NCBI RefSeq assembly: GCF_900090235.1
Contig: NZ_LT607750.1
Location: 2,616,501 to 2,680,500 of the forward strand
Length of the DNA stretch: 64,000 nucleotides
Reading direction: 5' to 3'
From: Micromonospora echinaurantiaca
GTDB taxonomy: Bacteria > Actinomycetota > Actinomycetes > Mycobacteriales > Micromonosporaceae
Shown: positions 1 through 9,756 of the stretch, in pieces
Layout of the letters: the number at the start of each line of letters is the position of its first letter
How positions within the stretch are numbered: position 1 is the first letter of the stretch
Program-made: the position numbers and the translations under genes
Notes under the pieces: generated by a model
What the model saw: the letters and a program-made list of their open reading frames with translations, nothing else
Databases searched by the model: none
What the model was told of the DNA's origin: nothing

Positions 1-256
1 CCACCTACCACCGGGCCCACCACGCGCCGACAAACCACACGACGCAGCCACCTGAGGCGACCGGCCCAGGGAAACCGCCGGCATCGACCGCGACAGACGC
101 CCCGCACCCCGGCAACGGCCGCGACCGGCCCAGCCGAACACCCCGCCCAGGAAGATCGGAGAAAAACTTGTCCGGACCCGGTCGATTTCCCGGGGACCCG
201 ATCGTCGTCATCCTGTACGGCACGGGGCCGCACGACGAGACACCGAGGAGTCGGAC
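1..256. other. Upstream non-coding region
   Basis: I see no convincing gene here; the open frames lack a start with a ribosome-binding site. The last 80 bases should hold the promoter of the DGPF/ECF42 pair. A GGTCGA at 180-185 followed about 20 bases later by ATCGTCGTC resembles loosely the TGTCGA/CGTC type of promoter described for ECF42 autoregulation, but the match is weak. A GAGGAG Shine-Dalgarno lies at 243-248, just before the first gene. Confidence 0.4.
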
Positions 257-598
257 ATGAAGTACATGCTGCTTATCCAGGCCGGAGCCACCGACGGCGC
301 CGACCAGTGCACGTTCGAGGACTGGGTGATGTACGACAAGACGATCCAGGAGGCGGGCGTCGTCGTCTCCGGGCACTCGCTGAAGGACCTGACCACCGCC
401 ACCACCGTGCGGGTCGGCCCGAACGGCGAACGGACCGTCACCGACGGGCCGTACGCGGAGACCCGCGAGGTGCTCGGCGGCTACTACGTGATCGACGTGC
501 CGAACCTCGACGTCGCCCTGGATTGGGCCGCACGCTGCCCCGGGGCGCGTGGCGGCGGGTCGGTCGTGGTGCGGCCGGTCGCCGAGTTCGACCTGTGA
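257..598 (+). CDS. YCII-related DGPF-domain protein
   Basis: Small 113-residue protein of the YCII-related/DGPF family. It begins MKYMLLI and carries the signature TDGPYAETREVLGGYYVIDVP in its middle (about residues 60-80), which names the family. The start follows GAGGAG by eight bases. The stop overlaps the GTG start of the downstream ECF sigma factor, so the two are translationally coupled. DGPF proteins are the standard genomic partners of ECF42 sigma factors and belong to their regulons; the biochemical role is unknown, and members are thought to be small soluble dimeric-barrel proteins. The family call is firm, the function open. Confidence 0.93.
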   Translation: MKYMLLIQAGATDGADQCTFEDWVMYDKTIQEAGVVVSGHSLKDLTTATTVRVGPNGERTVTDGPYAETREVLGGYYVIDVPNLDVALDWAARCPGARGGGSVVVRPVAEFDL

Positions 599-1875
599 CC
601 GCGGCGGACGAGCGGAACGTCGGCGTCGGGGCGTCCGTCGAGTTGATGTTCCGCGAGGAACGCGGCCGCCTGCTCGCCTCCCTCGTCCGCCGGTTCGGCG
701 ACCTCGACCTGGCCGAGGAGGTCACCTCCGAGGCCATCGAGGCGGCTCTGGTGCACTGGCCGGTCGACGGCGTACCGGCCAGGCCCGGGGCCTGGTTGCT
801 GACCACCGCCCGCCGCCGGGCGGTGGACCGGCTGCGCCGCGATCGGGCGTACGCGGCGCGGCTGGCGATCCTGCAGGTGGAGGCGGAACGGGCCGACCCG
901 GCCCCGCCGGCGGACGCGGACGCGGACCTGCCCGACGAGCGGCTGCAACTCTTCTTCACCTGCGCCCACCCGGCGCTGCCCGCCGAGGACCGCACCGCGC
1001 TGACCCTGCGGTGCCTCGCCGGCCTGACCACGCCCGAGGTCGCGCGGGCCTTCCTGGTGCCGCCGGCGACGATGGCGCAGCGGATCGTCCGGGCGAAACG
1101 GAAGATCCGGGAGGCCCGGATCCCGTTCCGGGTGCCCGGCCCGGACGAGCTGCCCGACCGGTTGCCCGGCGTGCTCCAGGTGATCTACTCGATCTTCACC
1201 GAGGGCTACGCGGCCAGCTCGGGGACTCGGTTGCAGCGGCTCGACCTCGCCGAGGAGGCGATCCGGCTGGCCCGGATCCTGCGCCGGCTGCTGCCCGCCG
1301 AGCGGGAGGTGGCCGGGCTGCTCGCGTTGATGCTGCTCGTGCACGCCCGGCGCGACGCCCGCACCGGCCCGGACGGCGAGCTGGTCCTCCTCGCCGACCA
1401 GGACCGCGGCCGGTGGGACCAGGAGATGATCGACGAGGGGCAGGCCCTGGTGCCGGTGGCGCTGACCGGAGGCCCGCCCGGCCCGTACGGGGTGCAGGCC
1501 GCGATCGCCGCGCTGCACGACGAGGCCGCCGACGTGGCGAGCACCGACTGGCCGCAGATCGTGGCGCTCTACGACGTGCTGCTCGCCGTCGCGCCGTCCC
1601 CGGTCGTCGCGCTGAACCGGGCGGTGGCGGTGGCCATGCGGGACGGGCCGGCGACCGGCCTGGCGCTGCTCGACGGGCTGGCCGACGAGCCGCGGCTGCG
1701 CGGGTACCACCCCTACCCGGCCGCCCGCGGCGACCTGCTGCGCCAGCTCGGCCGGTACGCCGAGGCGGCGGCGGCCTACCGGGCGGCGCTCGACCTGGCC
1801 GGCACCGAGCCGGAGCGGGCGCACCTCCGGCGTAACCTGCGCGCGGCGGAGGGCCACGACCCGGACCGAGCATGA
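595..1875 (+). CDS. ECF42-type RNA polymerase sigma factor
   Basis: ECF sigma factor of about 426 residues. Sigma region 2 lies near residues 15-80 (LAEEVTSEAIEAAL, then a DRLRR segment), and region 4 near 125-195 (LTTPEVARAFLVP, then QRIVRAKRKI). The long C-terminal half contains the family segment QVIYSIFTEGYAAS and ends in TPR-like helices (VVALNRAVAVAM, YRAALDLAG). This extended C-terminus and the adjacent DGPF gene define group ECF42, which uses the C-terminal domain rather than a classical anti-sigma factor for control. I chose GTG at 595, which overlaps the DGPF stop as GTGA; longer frames upstream run through the DGPF gene and are not credible. Likely autoregulated with its DGPF partner. 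Confidence 0.93.
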   Translation: MTAADERNVGVGASVELMFREERGRLLASLVRRFGDLDLAEEVTSEAIEAALVHWPVDGVPARPGAWLLTTARRRAVDRLRRDRAYAARLAILQVEAERADPAPPADADADLPDERLQLFFTCAHPALPAEDRTALTLRCLAGLTTPEVARAFLVPPATMAQRIVRAKRKIREARIPFRVPGPDELPDRLPGVLQVIYSIFTEGYAASSGTRLQRLDLAEEAIRLARILRRLLPAEREVAGLLALMLLVHARRDARTGPDGELVLLADQDRGRWDQEMIDEGQALVPVALTGGPPGPYGVQAAIAALHDEAADVASTDWPQIVALYDVLLAVAPSPVVALNRAVAVAMRDGPATGLALLDGLADEPRLRGYHPYPAARGDLLRQLGRYAEAAAAYRAALDLAGTEPERAHLRRNLRAAEGHDPDRA

Positions 1876-2014
1876 CCGGCCCGCACGACCAGGCACGGTC
1901 CCGCCGATCGGGCAGGAGGGTCACCACCGGACCATCCGGACCAACGGTGAGGGCCTGCACGACGCGATTGCGCAGGGGGCGCACGCGTACGCGCGTCCCG
2001 GCGGCCGGGGGCGT

Positions 2015-2020
2015 TACCCT
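2015..2020 (+). promoter_or_regulatory. -10 element of a leaderless transcript
   Basis: TACCCT lies exactly six bases before the ATG at 2027, the spacing typical of leaderless actinobacterial mRNAs; no Shine-Dalgarno is present. This supports the chosen start. Confidence 0.5.
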
Positions 2021-2026
2021 GACAGC

Positions 2027-2368
2027 ATGCCGGCCACTGCCACCACCACCTCCCGCGCGGTCCACCTGGCCCGCCCGGGGCGTCCCGCGGTGGTGGCGCG
2101 CACCCTGGCCGAGCTCACCGGCCCCACCCGGGGCGTGGTGGAGCTGCCGGTGCGGCTGATGTGGTGCCCGGACCGGCGGTTCGACCTCGGCGACCCCGAC
2201 CAGCTGCTCTGGATGTACGAGAACGTGCTGCGCGAGACCACCCGCACGGAGGATCTCCGCCGGCTGATCAACGGCCGGACGCTGCGCCGGGTGTGGCGGC
2301 TGCTCAACCTGCCGCGCGGCGTCCGCGCCGCCTGGGAGGACCGGCACCGGGGCCTGCGGGCGGCGTGA
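2027..2368 (+). CDS. Conserved hypothetical protein coupled to a nucleotidyltransferase
   Basis: A 113-residue protein that I cannot assign to a family. It is soluble, with a mixed N-terminal half (repeated Arg-Pro and Val-Glu-Leu-Pro segments) and a basic helical C-terminal half (RTEDLRRLINGRTLRR...). There is no membrane segment. It starts immediately after a TACCCT -10 box, so the message is probably leaderless. Its TGA stop overlaps the GTG of the downstream AbiEii-like gene, so both are made together. Position and size would suit the smaller partner of a nucleotidyltransferase toxin pair, but it has no recognisable AbiEi or antitoxin motif, so this is inference only. Confidence 0.75.
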   Translation: MPATATTTSRAVHLARPGRPAVVARTLAELTGPTRGVVELPVRLMWCPDRRFDLGDPDQLLWMYENVLRETTRTEDLRRLINGRTLRRVWRLLNLPRGVRAAWEDRHRGLRAA

Positions 2369-3024
2369 GCGGCGCCCACCCCCACGAGTTCTACCGCGAG
2401 GTGGCCCGGGTGGCCCTGTCGGCCGCCGGGCGGTACCGGTTCGTGCTCGGCGGCGGGGTGGCCTGGGCCGCGCACGGGCTGGTCACCCGCCCCACCGAGG
2501 ACGTCGACCTCTTCGCCGACGTGGAGGGCGCGGCCGCGGCCGCCGCGGCCGCGGTGCGCGACGCGCTGCGCCAGGCCGGTTTCCAGGTCGACGACGCCGA
2601 CCCGGACAGCGACCTGGCCGAGCTGTTCGACGGCTTCGACCGGGACCTGCGGGACTTCGTGGTGAGCCGGGGCGACCGGCAGCTCCGGCTCAGCCTGGCC
2701 CGGCTCGACCGGCACCGCAGCCCGGTGGTGATGGACCTGGGCCCGGTGATGGACCTGCGCGACCTGGTGGCCAGCAAGACCGCGGCCCTGGTCAACCGCC
2801 GGGAGGTACGCGACTACATCGACGTCGCCGCGGCCCGGGCGCACTACCCGGTGACCGAGCTGCTGGCCCTGGCCCACCAGTTCGACCCGGCGCTGGACCC
2901 AGAGGACGTCCGCGCGGCCGGCCGGTACCTCGACCGGCTGCCGGACCGCAGGTTCGCCCGCTACGGCCTCGACCCGGCCGAGGTGGCCCGGGTCCGTGAC
3001 CGACTCGCCGACTGGCCGCGCTGA
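2365..3024 (+). CDS. Nucleotidyltransferase, AbiEii/AbiGii-like
   Basis: About 219 residues. Near the N-terminus (residues 25-55) it has FVLGGGVAWAAHGL followed by RPTEDVDLF. This is the Gly-rich turn and Asp-x-Asp pair of the minimal nucleotidyltransferase fold, as in the AbiEii/AbiGii toxin family and DUF6036-like proteins. The middle part includes FDRDLRDFVV and the segment DLRDLVASKTAAL, typical of the family's helical half where a Lys/Arg completes the site. The start is the GTG overlapping the previous stop. AbiEii enzymes transfer nucleotides to tRNA or other targets in abortive infection; many actinobacterial relatives are housekeeping or uncharacterised, so a toxin role is not shown here. 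Confidence 0.8.
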   Translation: MSGAHPHEFYREVARVALSAAGRYRFVLGGGVAWAAHGLVTRPTEDVDLFADVEGAAAAAAAAVRDALRQAGFQVDDADPDSDLAELFDGFDRDLRDFVVSRGDRQLRLSLARLDRHRSPVVMDLGPVMDLRDLVASKTAALVNRREVRDYIDVAAARAHYPVTELLALAHQFDPALDPEDVRAAGRYLDRLPDRRFARYGLDPAEVARVRDRLADWPR

Positions 3025-3026
3025 CC

Positions 3027-3068
3027 GCCCGCCGCGGGACGCCCGCCGCGGGACGCCCGCCGCGGGAC
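3027..3068. repeat. Three tandem 14-bp repeats
   Basis: GCCCGCCGCGGGAC is present three times head to tail without a mismatch, directly after the stop of the AbiEii-like gene and before the convergent SDR gene. Each unit contains the self-complementary CCCGCGGG-like core, so the RNA could fold into stacked hairpins; it may act as part of the transcription stop. Confidence 0.85.
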
Positions 3069-3073
3069 GCTTG

Positions 3074-3096
3074 CGCGCCGCACGGCGGGCGGCGCG
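3074..3096. terminator. Hairpin between convergent genes
   Basis: An 8-bp perfect stem, CGCGCCGC (3074-3081) with GCGGCGCG (3089-3096), and a 7-base loop. It touches the stop codon of the SDR gene and lies after the AbiEii-like gene. A terminator is likely, but no T tract is present. Confidence 0.45.
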
Positions 3097-3993
3097 TCAC
3101 TTCGTCGGCCGGCCGCCGGTCACGCCGAGCACCTCGCCGGTGACGTAGCTGGATTCCTGGCTGGCGAAGAAGACGTACGCCGGCGCCAGCTCGGCCGGCT
3201 GACCCGGACGCCCCTCGGGGGTGTCCTGGCCGAACTGCTCGACCTTCTGCTCCGGCATGGTGGCCGGGATGAGCGGGGTCCAGATCGGACCGGGAGCCAC
3301 CGCGTTGGCCCGGACCCCCCGCTCGGCCAACTCCTGGGCGAGCGCCTTGGTGAAGTTCACGATGCCGGCCTTGGTGGTGGCGTAGTCCAGCAGTTGCGGC
3401 GACGGGTCGAACGCCTGGATCGACGACGTGTTGATGATCGCCGACCCCTCGGAGAGGTGCGGCAGCGCCGCCTTGCAGAGCCAGAACATCGCGTACAGGT
3501 TGGTCTTGAGCACCCGGTCGAACTGCTCGCTGCTGATCCCGGCGATCCCCTTCTCCTGGGCCATCTGGTAGGCCGCGTTGTTCACCAGGATGTCCAGGCC
3601 ACCCAGGTCGCGTACTGCCCGGTCGACGAGTTCCTGGCAGTGCCGCTCGTCAGTGATGTCGCCGCGCACCGCGACGCCCGTGCGGCCGGCCTCCTCCACC
3701 CACCGGATGGTCTCCCGGGCGTCGGCGTCCTCGGACAGGTAGGAGATGAGCACGTCGGCGCCCTCCCGGGCGAACGCGATCGCCACCGCCCGGCCGATCC
3801 CGGAGTCACCGCCGGTGATCAGTGCCCGCTTGCCGGCGAGCTTGCCGGTGCCCCGGTACGACTCCTCGCCGTGGTCCGGCTCCGGCGTCATCCGTGCCGT
3901 CGAGCCCGGTGGCGCCTGCTGCTGCCCCGGCTGGCCGGACTGCTGGCCGTACTGGGTGGTCGGGTCCTGCTGGGTGTACTGGTCCTCACTCAC
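3097..3993 (-). CDS. SDR family oxidoreductase (YghA-like)
   Basis: Short-chain dehydrogenase of about 298 residues. A Gln/Pro-rich extension of about 45 residues precedes the Rossmann fold, which begins with GKRALITGGDSGIGRA (TGxxxGIG cofactor motif). Then come NNAA and the catalytic YATTK (YxxxK) preceded by the Ser in NTSSIQ. The C-terminus (YVTGEVLGVTGG) is typical. The long N-terminus and overall pattern fit the YghA/general-stress-protein-39 branch, NAD(P)-dependent enzymes with poorly defined substrates. I chose the GTG at 3993, preceded by GAGGAG, rather than longer in-frame starts without a ribosome-binding site. It is divergent from the 5'-nucleotidase gene. Confidence 0.9.
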   Translation of the reverse strand: MSEDQYTQQDPTTQYGQQSGQPGQQQAPPGSTARMTPEPDHGEESYRGTGKLAGKRALITGGDSGIGRAVAIAFAREGADVLISYLSEDADARETIRWVEEAGRTGVAVRGDITDERHCQELVDRAVRDLGGLDILVNNAAYQMAQEKGIAGISSEQFDRVLKTNLYAMFWLCKAALPHLSEGSAIINTSSIQAFDPSPQLLDYATTKAGIVNFTKALAQELAERGVRANAVAPGPIWTPLIPATMPEQKVEQFGQDTPEGRPGQPAELAPAYVFFASQESSYVTGEVLGVTGGRPTK

Positions 3994-4181
3994 CGACGTC
4001 TCCTCGCGCACCTGTCGATCGGTCCCCGACAGCCCTACCCCGGCGCGGCGGGCGGAAACGGCGGCCGCGGCCGCGGTGGTGACGGTGGGGCGGCGCGGGG
4101 TGCTGTGGCAGGTGGGGCAGCCGGCCGTTATGGTGCGCTCGGCGCCCACGAGGCGACTCCATCCCCATGGAAGGGCATCGC

Positions 4182-5972
<1,791 letters not shown>

Positions 5973-5982
5973 CCCGTACCAC

Positions 5983-6020
5983 CCGACGGGCCGTGGGCGG
6001 CGACGCCCGCGGCCCGTCGG
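5983..6020. terminator. Bidirectional terminator hairpin
   Basis: A 17-bp stem with one G-T wobble: 5983-5999 pairs with 6004-6020 around a 4-base loop. It sits 10 bases after the 5'-nucleotidase stop and 7 bases beyond the stop of the small minus-strand gene, so it can end both. Confidence 0.8.
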
Positions 6021-6026
6021 CGCGTC

Positions 6027-6215
6027 TCAGCCGTGCCGCAGGTCCCAGCGCTCCGGGTCGTCGTGCGGCTCCGGGCGGTCCCGGCGGGGCTCGGTCTCGG
6101 TCAGCTCGACCCGCTCCTCGGGGCGCGCCGCGCGGGGCAGCTCGCCGAACCGGACGTGCCGCAGGAACGCGTACTCCTCGTCGGTGAACGACGGATCGGT
6201 GCGGTCGTCGGTCAT
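6027..6215 (-). CDS. Small acidic hypothetical protein
   Basis: A 62-residue protein starting MTDDRTDPSFTDEEYAFLRH. It is highly charged, with Glu/Asp and Arg spread along its length and no membrane segment. The reading frame is supported by a strong GGGGGAGGG ribosome-binding site before the ATG, a terminator just after the stop, and conventional codon bias. I do not recognise a family; short conserved proteins of this kind are common in Micromonosporaceae. No function can be given. Confidence 0.7.
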   Translation of the reverse strand: MTDDRTDPSFTDEEYAFLRHVRFGELPRAARPEERVELTETEPRRDRPEPHDDPERWDLRHG

Positions 6216-6385
6216 GCGCCCTCCCCCTTTTCGCCGCCATTCTCCGCCGGTGGCGTCTCCCCTGGCCAGCCTCCGGTGCTGCGGTCCGTCGTGCCGGTCA
6301 CGTCCCGTAAGGCATCCTAGGATCCTGGGTGGACGAAACGGGGCGGCGGGCGGCGGCCACCCCTGGTCTCGCTCGTCGCCGCTGA

Positions 6386-7540
6386 CTATCCGGGCAGCTC
6401 GGCCGCCGCTCGCCGGGGCGCGGGCAGCCGGTCCAGCAACGCCAGGGCCGCCCGGACCGGTGGCCGGGACAGCGTCTCGTCGAAGCTCGCCCGCCCCTGG
6501 CAGAACCGCACGAACATCCGCCAGCCCGGCGGGGTGGCCAGCAGCGCGTGGAAGACGTCCGGCCGGCGGGAGAAGACGTCCAGCAGCCGGTGCCCCGCCC
6601 GCATCGACGGCACCAGCCGCGCGGCGACCGCGCGCTCGTAGCCGGCCGGGTCGCCGGCCGCGACCGCCGCGCCGGCCATCTCGCCGGAGCGCAGCGCGTA
6701 GCTGATCCCCTCCCGGCTCCACGGCTCCAGCAGCCCGGCGGCGTCGCCGACGACCAGCACCCGGCCCCGCCGCAACGGCGAGTTCTCGGTCCGGCAGCGG
6801 GTCAGGTGCCCGGAGTCGTGCTCCGGCGGCACGTCCGTCAACCCCAACCGGCCCACGAACCGGCGCAGGTACTCCCGGGTCCGCTCCCCCTCGCCGCGCC
6901 CGGCGATCACCCCGACGGTGAGCCGGTCGCCCTTCGGGAACACCCAGGCGTACGACCCGGCGAGCGGACCCCAGTCCAGCAGCACCCGGCCCCGCCAGCG
7001 GGCCTGCTCCTCCGGCGGCACCGGCAGCTCCACCTCCAGCCCCAGGTCGACCTGCCGGTAGTCGACCCCGACGTGCCGGGCCGTCACCCCGGACGAGCCG
7101 TCGGCGCCGATCACCGTACGGGCGTGCACGGTGTCGCCGTCGGCCAGCCGCAGGCGTACGCCGTCGGGGTCCTGCTCCACGGCGCGGACCGCGACCCGCT
7201 GGCGGATCTCGGCGCCGGCGTCGACCGCGGCGGCGCGCAACCGGTCGTCGAACTCCTCCCGGCGGACCATGGTCACCAAGGGCCCGCCGTGGCGTCGGGT
7301 GAACCCGCGCCGCCCGTCCCGGGTGAAGGTGACCCGGTCGACCCGGTCGTGGGCGGGCACCTCGATCCGGCCCGTCACGGCCGCGAGTGAGGTGCCGATC
7401 AGCCCGCCCCCGCAGGTCTTGTACCGCGGGTGCACGGCCCGTTCCACGACGACGGTGCGGACGCCGGCACGGGCGGCGACGTACGCGGCGGAGAGCCCGG
7501 CCGGCCCACCGCCCACCACAGCCAGATCCCAGACGATCAC
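6386..7540 (-). CDS. Geranylgeranyl reductase family FAD-dependent oxidoreductase
   Basis: A 384-residue flavoprotein. The N-terminal dinucleotide-binding motif is VVGGGPAGLSAAYVA (residues 8-22), with VVVERA closing the Rossmann unit, RYKTCGGGL near 43, GADGSSG near 145, and a second FAD segment VVGDAAGLLEPWSREGISYAL near 265. This is the geranylgeranyl reductase/ChlP-like branch, which saturates isoprenoid chains of menaquinone, lipids or pigments. No pathway genes are adjacent, so the substrate is unknown. The GTG start follows TAGGCT (7552-7547) by six bases, indicating a leaderless message. Confidence 0.9.
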   Translation of the reverse strand: MIVWDLAVVGGGPAGLSAAYVAARAGVRTVVVERAVHPRYKTCGGGLIGTSLAAVTGRIEVPAHDRVDRVTFTRDGRRGFTRRHGGPLVTMVRREEFDDRLRAAAVDAGAEIRQRVAVRAVEQDPDGVRLRLADGDTVHARTVIGADGSSGVTARHVGVDYRQVDLGLEVELPVPPEEQARWRGRVLLDWGPLAGSYAWVFPKGDRLTVGVIAGRGEGERTREYLRRFVGRLGLTDVPPEHDSGHLTRCRTENSPLRRGRVLVVGDAAGLLEPWSREGISYALRSGEMAGAAVAAGDPAGYERAVAARLVPSMRAGHRLLDVFSRRPDVFHALLATPPGWRMFVRFCQGRASFDETLSRPPVRAALALLDRLPAPRRAAAELPG

Positions 7541-7546
7541 GGGTGC

Positions 7547-7552
7547 AGCCTA
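7547..7552 (-). promoter_or_regulatory. -10 element of a leaderless transcript
   Basis: On the minus strand TAGGCT ends six bases before the GTG start of the flavoprotein gene, and there is no Shine-Dalgarno sequence. Confidence 0.5.
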
Positions 7553-7734
7553 GGGCACCCGGTCACCGGTCACGCTGGCGACGCGACCCGGCCCGCCCCG
7601 CCTTCGCGCCCGCGGCGGGCACCCCGACGGAGGCACCGGCACCGCCCGATCGGGTGGGCATCTTCGGTCAGGCAGGGGGTAACCGCGCAGCGCAGACCGT
7701 CCGCGCGGAGGGCGGGAGAACCGAAGGAGGAGCC

Positions 7735-7971
7735 ATGCGGCAGGTACAACTGTCGGAGGTCGAGGAACGGGTGTACGAGGCGGTGACCGCGCTCGAGGCG
7801 CGCGGGCAGGTGCCCTACCCGGACATGATCGCCGAGGAGTGCGGCCTGACCGAGGAGCAGTTGCACGCCCCCCTGCACATGCTCACCGAGAAGAACCTGC
7901 TGCACCGGGAGGATTCACCGATGGCCGGCCTGGACTTCGGGCCCCGATTCTGCGCCCGCCAGATGGCGTGA
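7735..7971 (+). CDS. Small helical protein, possibly winged-helix
   Basis: A 78-residue protein starting MRQVQLSEVEERVYEAV after an excellent AAGGAGGAG site. The pattern of three helices (SEVEERVYEAVTALEA, DMIAEECGLTEEQLHAPLHML, then a short wing-like end) resembles a minimal winged helix-turn-helix, with the recognition helix near residues 33-52. Its TGA overlaps the GTG of the DHA2 transporter, so it is co-translated and could regulate that exporter. The HTH call is by eye; it may be only a small conserved protein. Confidence 0.65.
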   Translation: MRQVQLSEVEERVYEAVTALEARGQVPYPDMIAEECGLTEEQLHAPLHMLTEKNLLHREDSPMAGLDFGPRFCARQMA

Positions 7972-9386
7972 CGCGACGGCGGCCGGCGCCGGACGACCGG
8001 CGGCGCTGGCAGGCCCTCGGGGTCGGGCTGGTCGCCGCCTTCATGACGCTGCTCGACGTGAGCATCGTCAACGTCGCCGTGCCGTCGATGGACCGCGCGC
8101 TGCGGGCCTCCCCCAGCGACCTGCAGTGGGTTCTCTCCGGCTACGCGCTGACCTTCGGGCTGGCCCTGGTGCCCGCCGGGCGGTTCGGCGACGCCCGCGG
8201 CCGGCGCAACGCCTTCGTCGCCGGCATCACCCTGTTCACGCTGACCAGCGCGCTGGCCGGGCTGGCCGCCTCCCCGGGCTGGCTGGTCGCCGCGCGACTG
8301 CTCCAGGGAGCCGCCGCCGGAGTGGTCAACCCCCAGGTCACCGGCCTGATCCAGGAACTCTTCCAGGGCCCGGAACGGGCCCGCCCGTTCGGGCTGCTCG
8401 GCGCCACCATCGGCATCTCCACCGCGATCGGCCCGCTGCTCGGCGGCCTGCTGATCGCCCTCGGCGGCGAGGAACACGGCTGGCGGTGGGTCTTCTTCGT
8501 CAACGTGCCGGTCGGGATCGTCGCGGTGGTCCTCGGCTGGCGGCTGCTGCCCAGCCGCCCCCAGGGCCCGGTCGACAACCGACGCCTCGACCCGGTCGGC
8601 GTCCTGCTGCTCGGGCTCGGCGTGGTCCTGCTGCTGCTGCCGCTGGTGCAGCAACAGCAGTGGCGCGGAGCTGAGAAGTGGCTGCTCGTCCCCGCCGGGC
8701 TGGTCGCGCTGGTCGCCTTCGGACTCTGGGAGCGCCGGTACGCGCGCCAGCGGCAACCGCTGTTCGACCTACGGCTGTTCGCCGTCCGGTCGTACACCCT
8801 GGGTTCGCTGATCGCGTTGGTCTACTTCGGCGGGTTCACCGCGATCTTCTTCATCTTCACCCTCTACCTGCAGAACGGGCTCGGCTACAGCGCCCTCGTC
8901 GCCGGCCTGGCCATCACCCCGTTCGCGCTGGGCTCGGCCGCCGCGTCCGCGCTCGGCGGTCGGATCGTCAACCGGTACGGGCGCCCGCTGGTCGCCACCG
9001 GCCTGGTCACCGTGGTCGTCGGCCTGGTCGGCGTGGTCGCGATCCTCGATCTGGATCCCGGGCACACCGCCGTACCATGGCTGACCGCCGGACCGCTGCT
9101 GGTCGCCGGCCTCGGCAGCGGGCTGGTGATCGCGCCCAACCAGACCCTGACCCTCTCCGAGGTGCCGGTACCGCAGGCGGGCAGCGGTGCGGGCATGCTG
9201 CAGACCGGCCAGCGCATCGGGACGGCCGCCGGCATCGCCGCCGTCGGCTCGGTCTTCTTCGCGTCGCTGACGGCGAGCGACGGAGACTGGTCGGTGGCCT
9301 TCCGGCACTCGCTGCTGCTGGCCACCGGGATCATCGCGCTGGCCCTGGTCGCCGCCGTCACCGACATCAGTCGCAGCCGACGCTGA
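7968..9386 (+). CDS. MFS transporter, DHA2 (14-TM drug:H+ antiporter) family
   Basis: About 472 residues with 14 hydrophobic segments. TM1 contains the family pattern FMTLLDVSIVNVAVPSM, loop 2-3 has PAGRFGDARGRRN (MFS motif A), then ARLLQGAAAGVVNPQ, and TM5 includes ATIGISTAIGPLLGGLL (antiporter motif C). Such EmrB/QacA-type proteins pump hydrophobic drugs or metabolites out of the cell using the proton gradient. The start is the GTG overlapping the previous stop (GTGA); longer versions run through the upstream gene. Substrate unknown; the coupling to the small helical protein suggests joint control. Confidence 0.92.
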   Translation: MTRRRPAPDDRRRWQALGVGLVAAFMTLLDVSIVNVAVPSMDRALRASPSDLQWVLSGYALTFGLALVPAGRFGDARGRRNAFVAGITLFTLTSALAGLAASPGWLVAARLLQGAAAGVVNPQVTGLIQELFQGPERARPFGLLGATIGISTAIGPLLGGLLIALGGEEHGWRWVFFVNVPVGIVAVVLGWRLLPSRPQGPVDNRRLDPVGVLLLGLGVVLLLLPLVQQQQWRGAEKWLLVPAGLVALVAFGLWERRYARQRQPLFDLRLFAVRSYTLGSLIALVYFGGFTAIFFIFTLYLQNGLGYSALVAGLAITPFALGSAAASALGGRIVNRYGRPLVATGLVTVVVGLVGVVAILDLDPGHTAVPWLTAGPLLVAGLGSGLVIAPNQTLTLSEVPVPQAGSGAGMLQTGQRIGTAAGIAAVGSVFFASLTASDGDWSVAFRHSLLLATGIIALALVAAVTDISRSRR

Positions 9387-9543
9387 CCGCGGATGATCGA
9401 CACCGGGTCGCCGATATGGGGCTGTCCCGGCCGGGTCGATACCGCCATTCCAACGAAACGGCGCGGGCCCCCTACGGCGTAAGCGGGTGGCGGGGTCGCC
9501 CAGGAACGAGTCCGTCGTCACGAGCGGACCTGGACCACGGCGA

Positions 9544-9615
9544 GGGTGTGGCCCGCCGTGACCGGCGCAGGGATCGAGCCTGACCGTCCGGAGCCGGTCA
9601 CGGCGGGCCACACCC
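9544..9615. repeat. 22-bp perfect inverted repeat
   Basis: Bases 9544-9565 are exactly complementary to 9594-9615, separated by 28 bases. It lies about 160 bases after the DHA2 exporter stop. It could be a late terminator or a small hairpin element; there is no gene inside it. Confidence 0.85.
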
Positions 9616-9681
9616 CACCGCAACCACCCACCCACCGCGAGCGGACGGCCCACCCCAACCGCTCAGACCGGACGCACAACA

Positions 9682-9721
9682 GGGCTGGCGCCCGTCGGAG
9701 AGTTCCGACGGACGCCAGCCC
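9682..9721 (-). terminator. Terminator of the LPxTG gene
   Basis: An 18-bp stem with one mismatch pairs 9682-9699 with 9704-9721 around a GAGT loop. It starts 36 bases beyond the minus-strand stop at 9757. Confidence 0.75.
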
Positions 9722-9756
9722 GAGGTGCCTCCGGGCCCTGCCCGGCGCCGAACCAA

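Larger units (their letters stand above)
9387..9756. other. 370-bp intergenic region between convergent genes
   Basis: No gene is supported. The region holds a long perfect inverted repeat (9544-9615) and a terminator hairpin for the LPxTG gene (9682-9721). No promoter-like sequence stood out. Confidence 0.6.

Noticed and set aside
1..256. Gene at the left edge
   Set aside because: Both strands have open frames but no start site, codon bias or recognisable motif.
4082..4181. PHO box for the 5'-nucleotidase
   Set aside because: No GTTCACC-like direct repeats are present.
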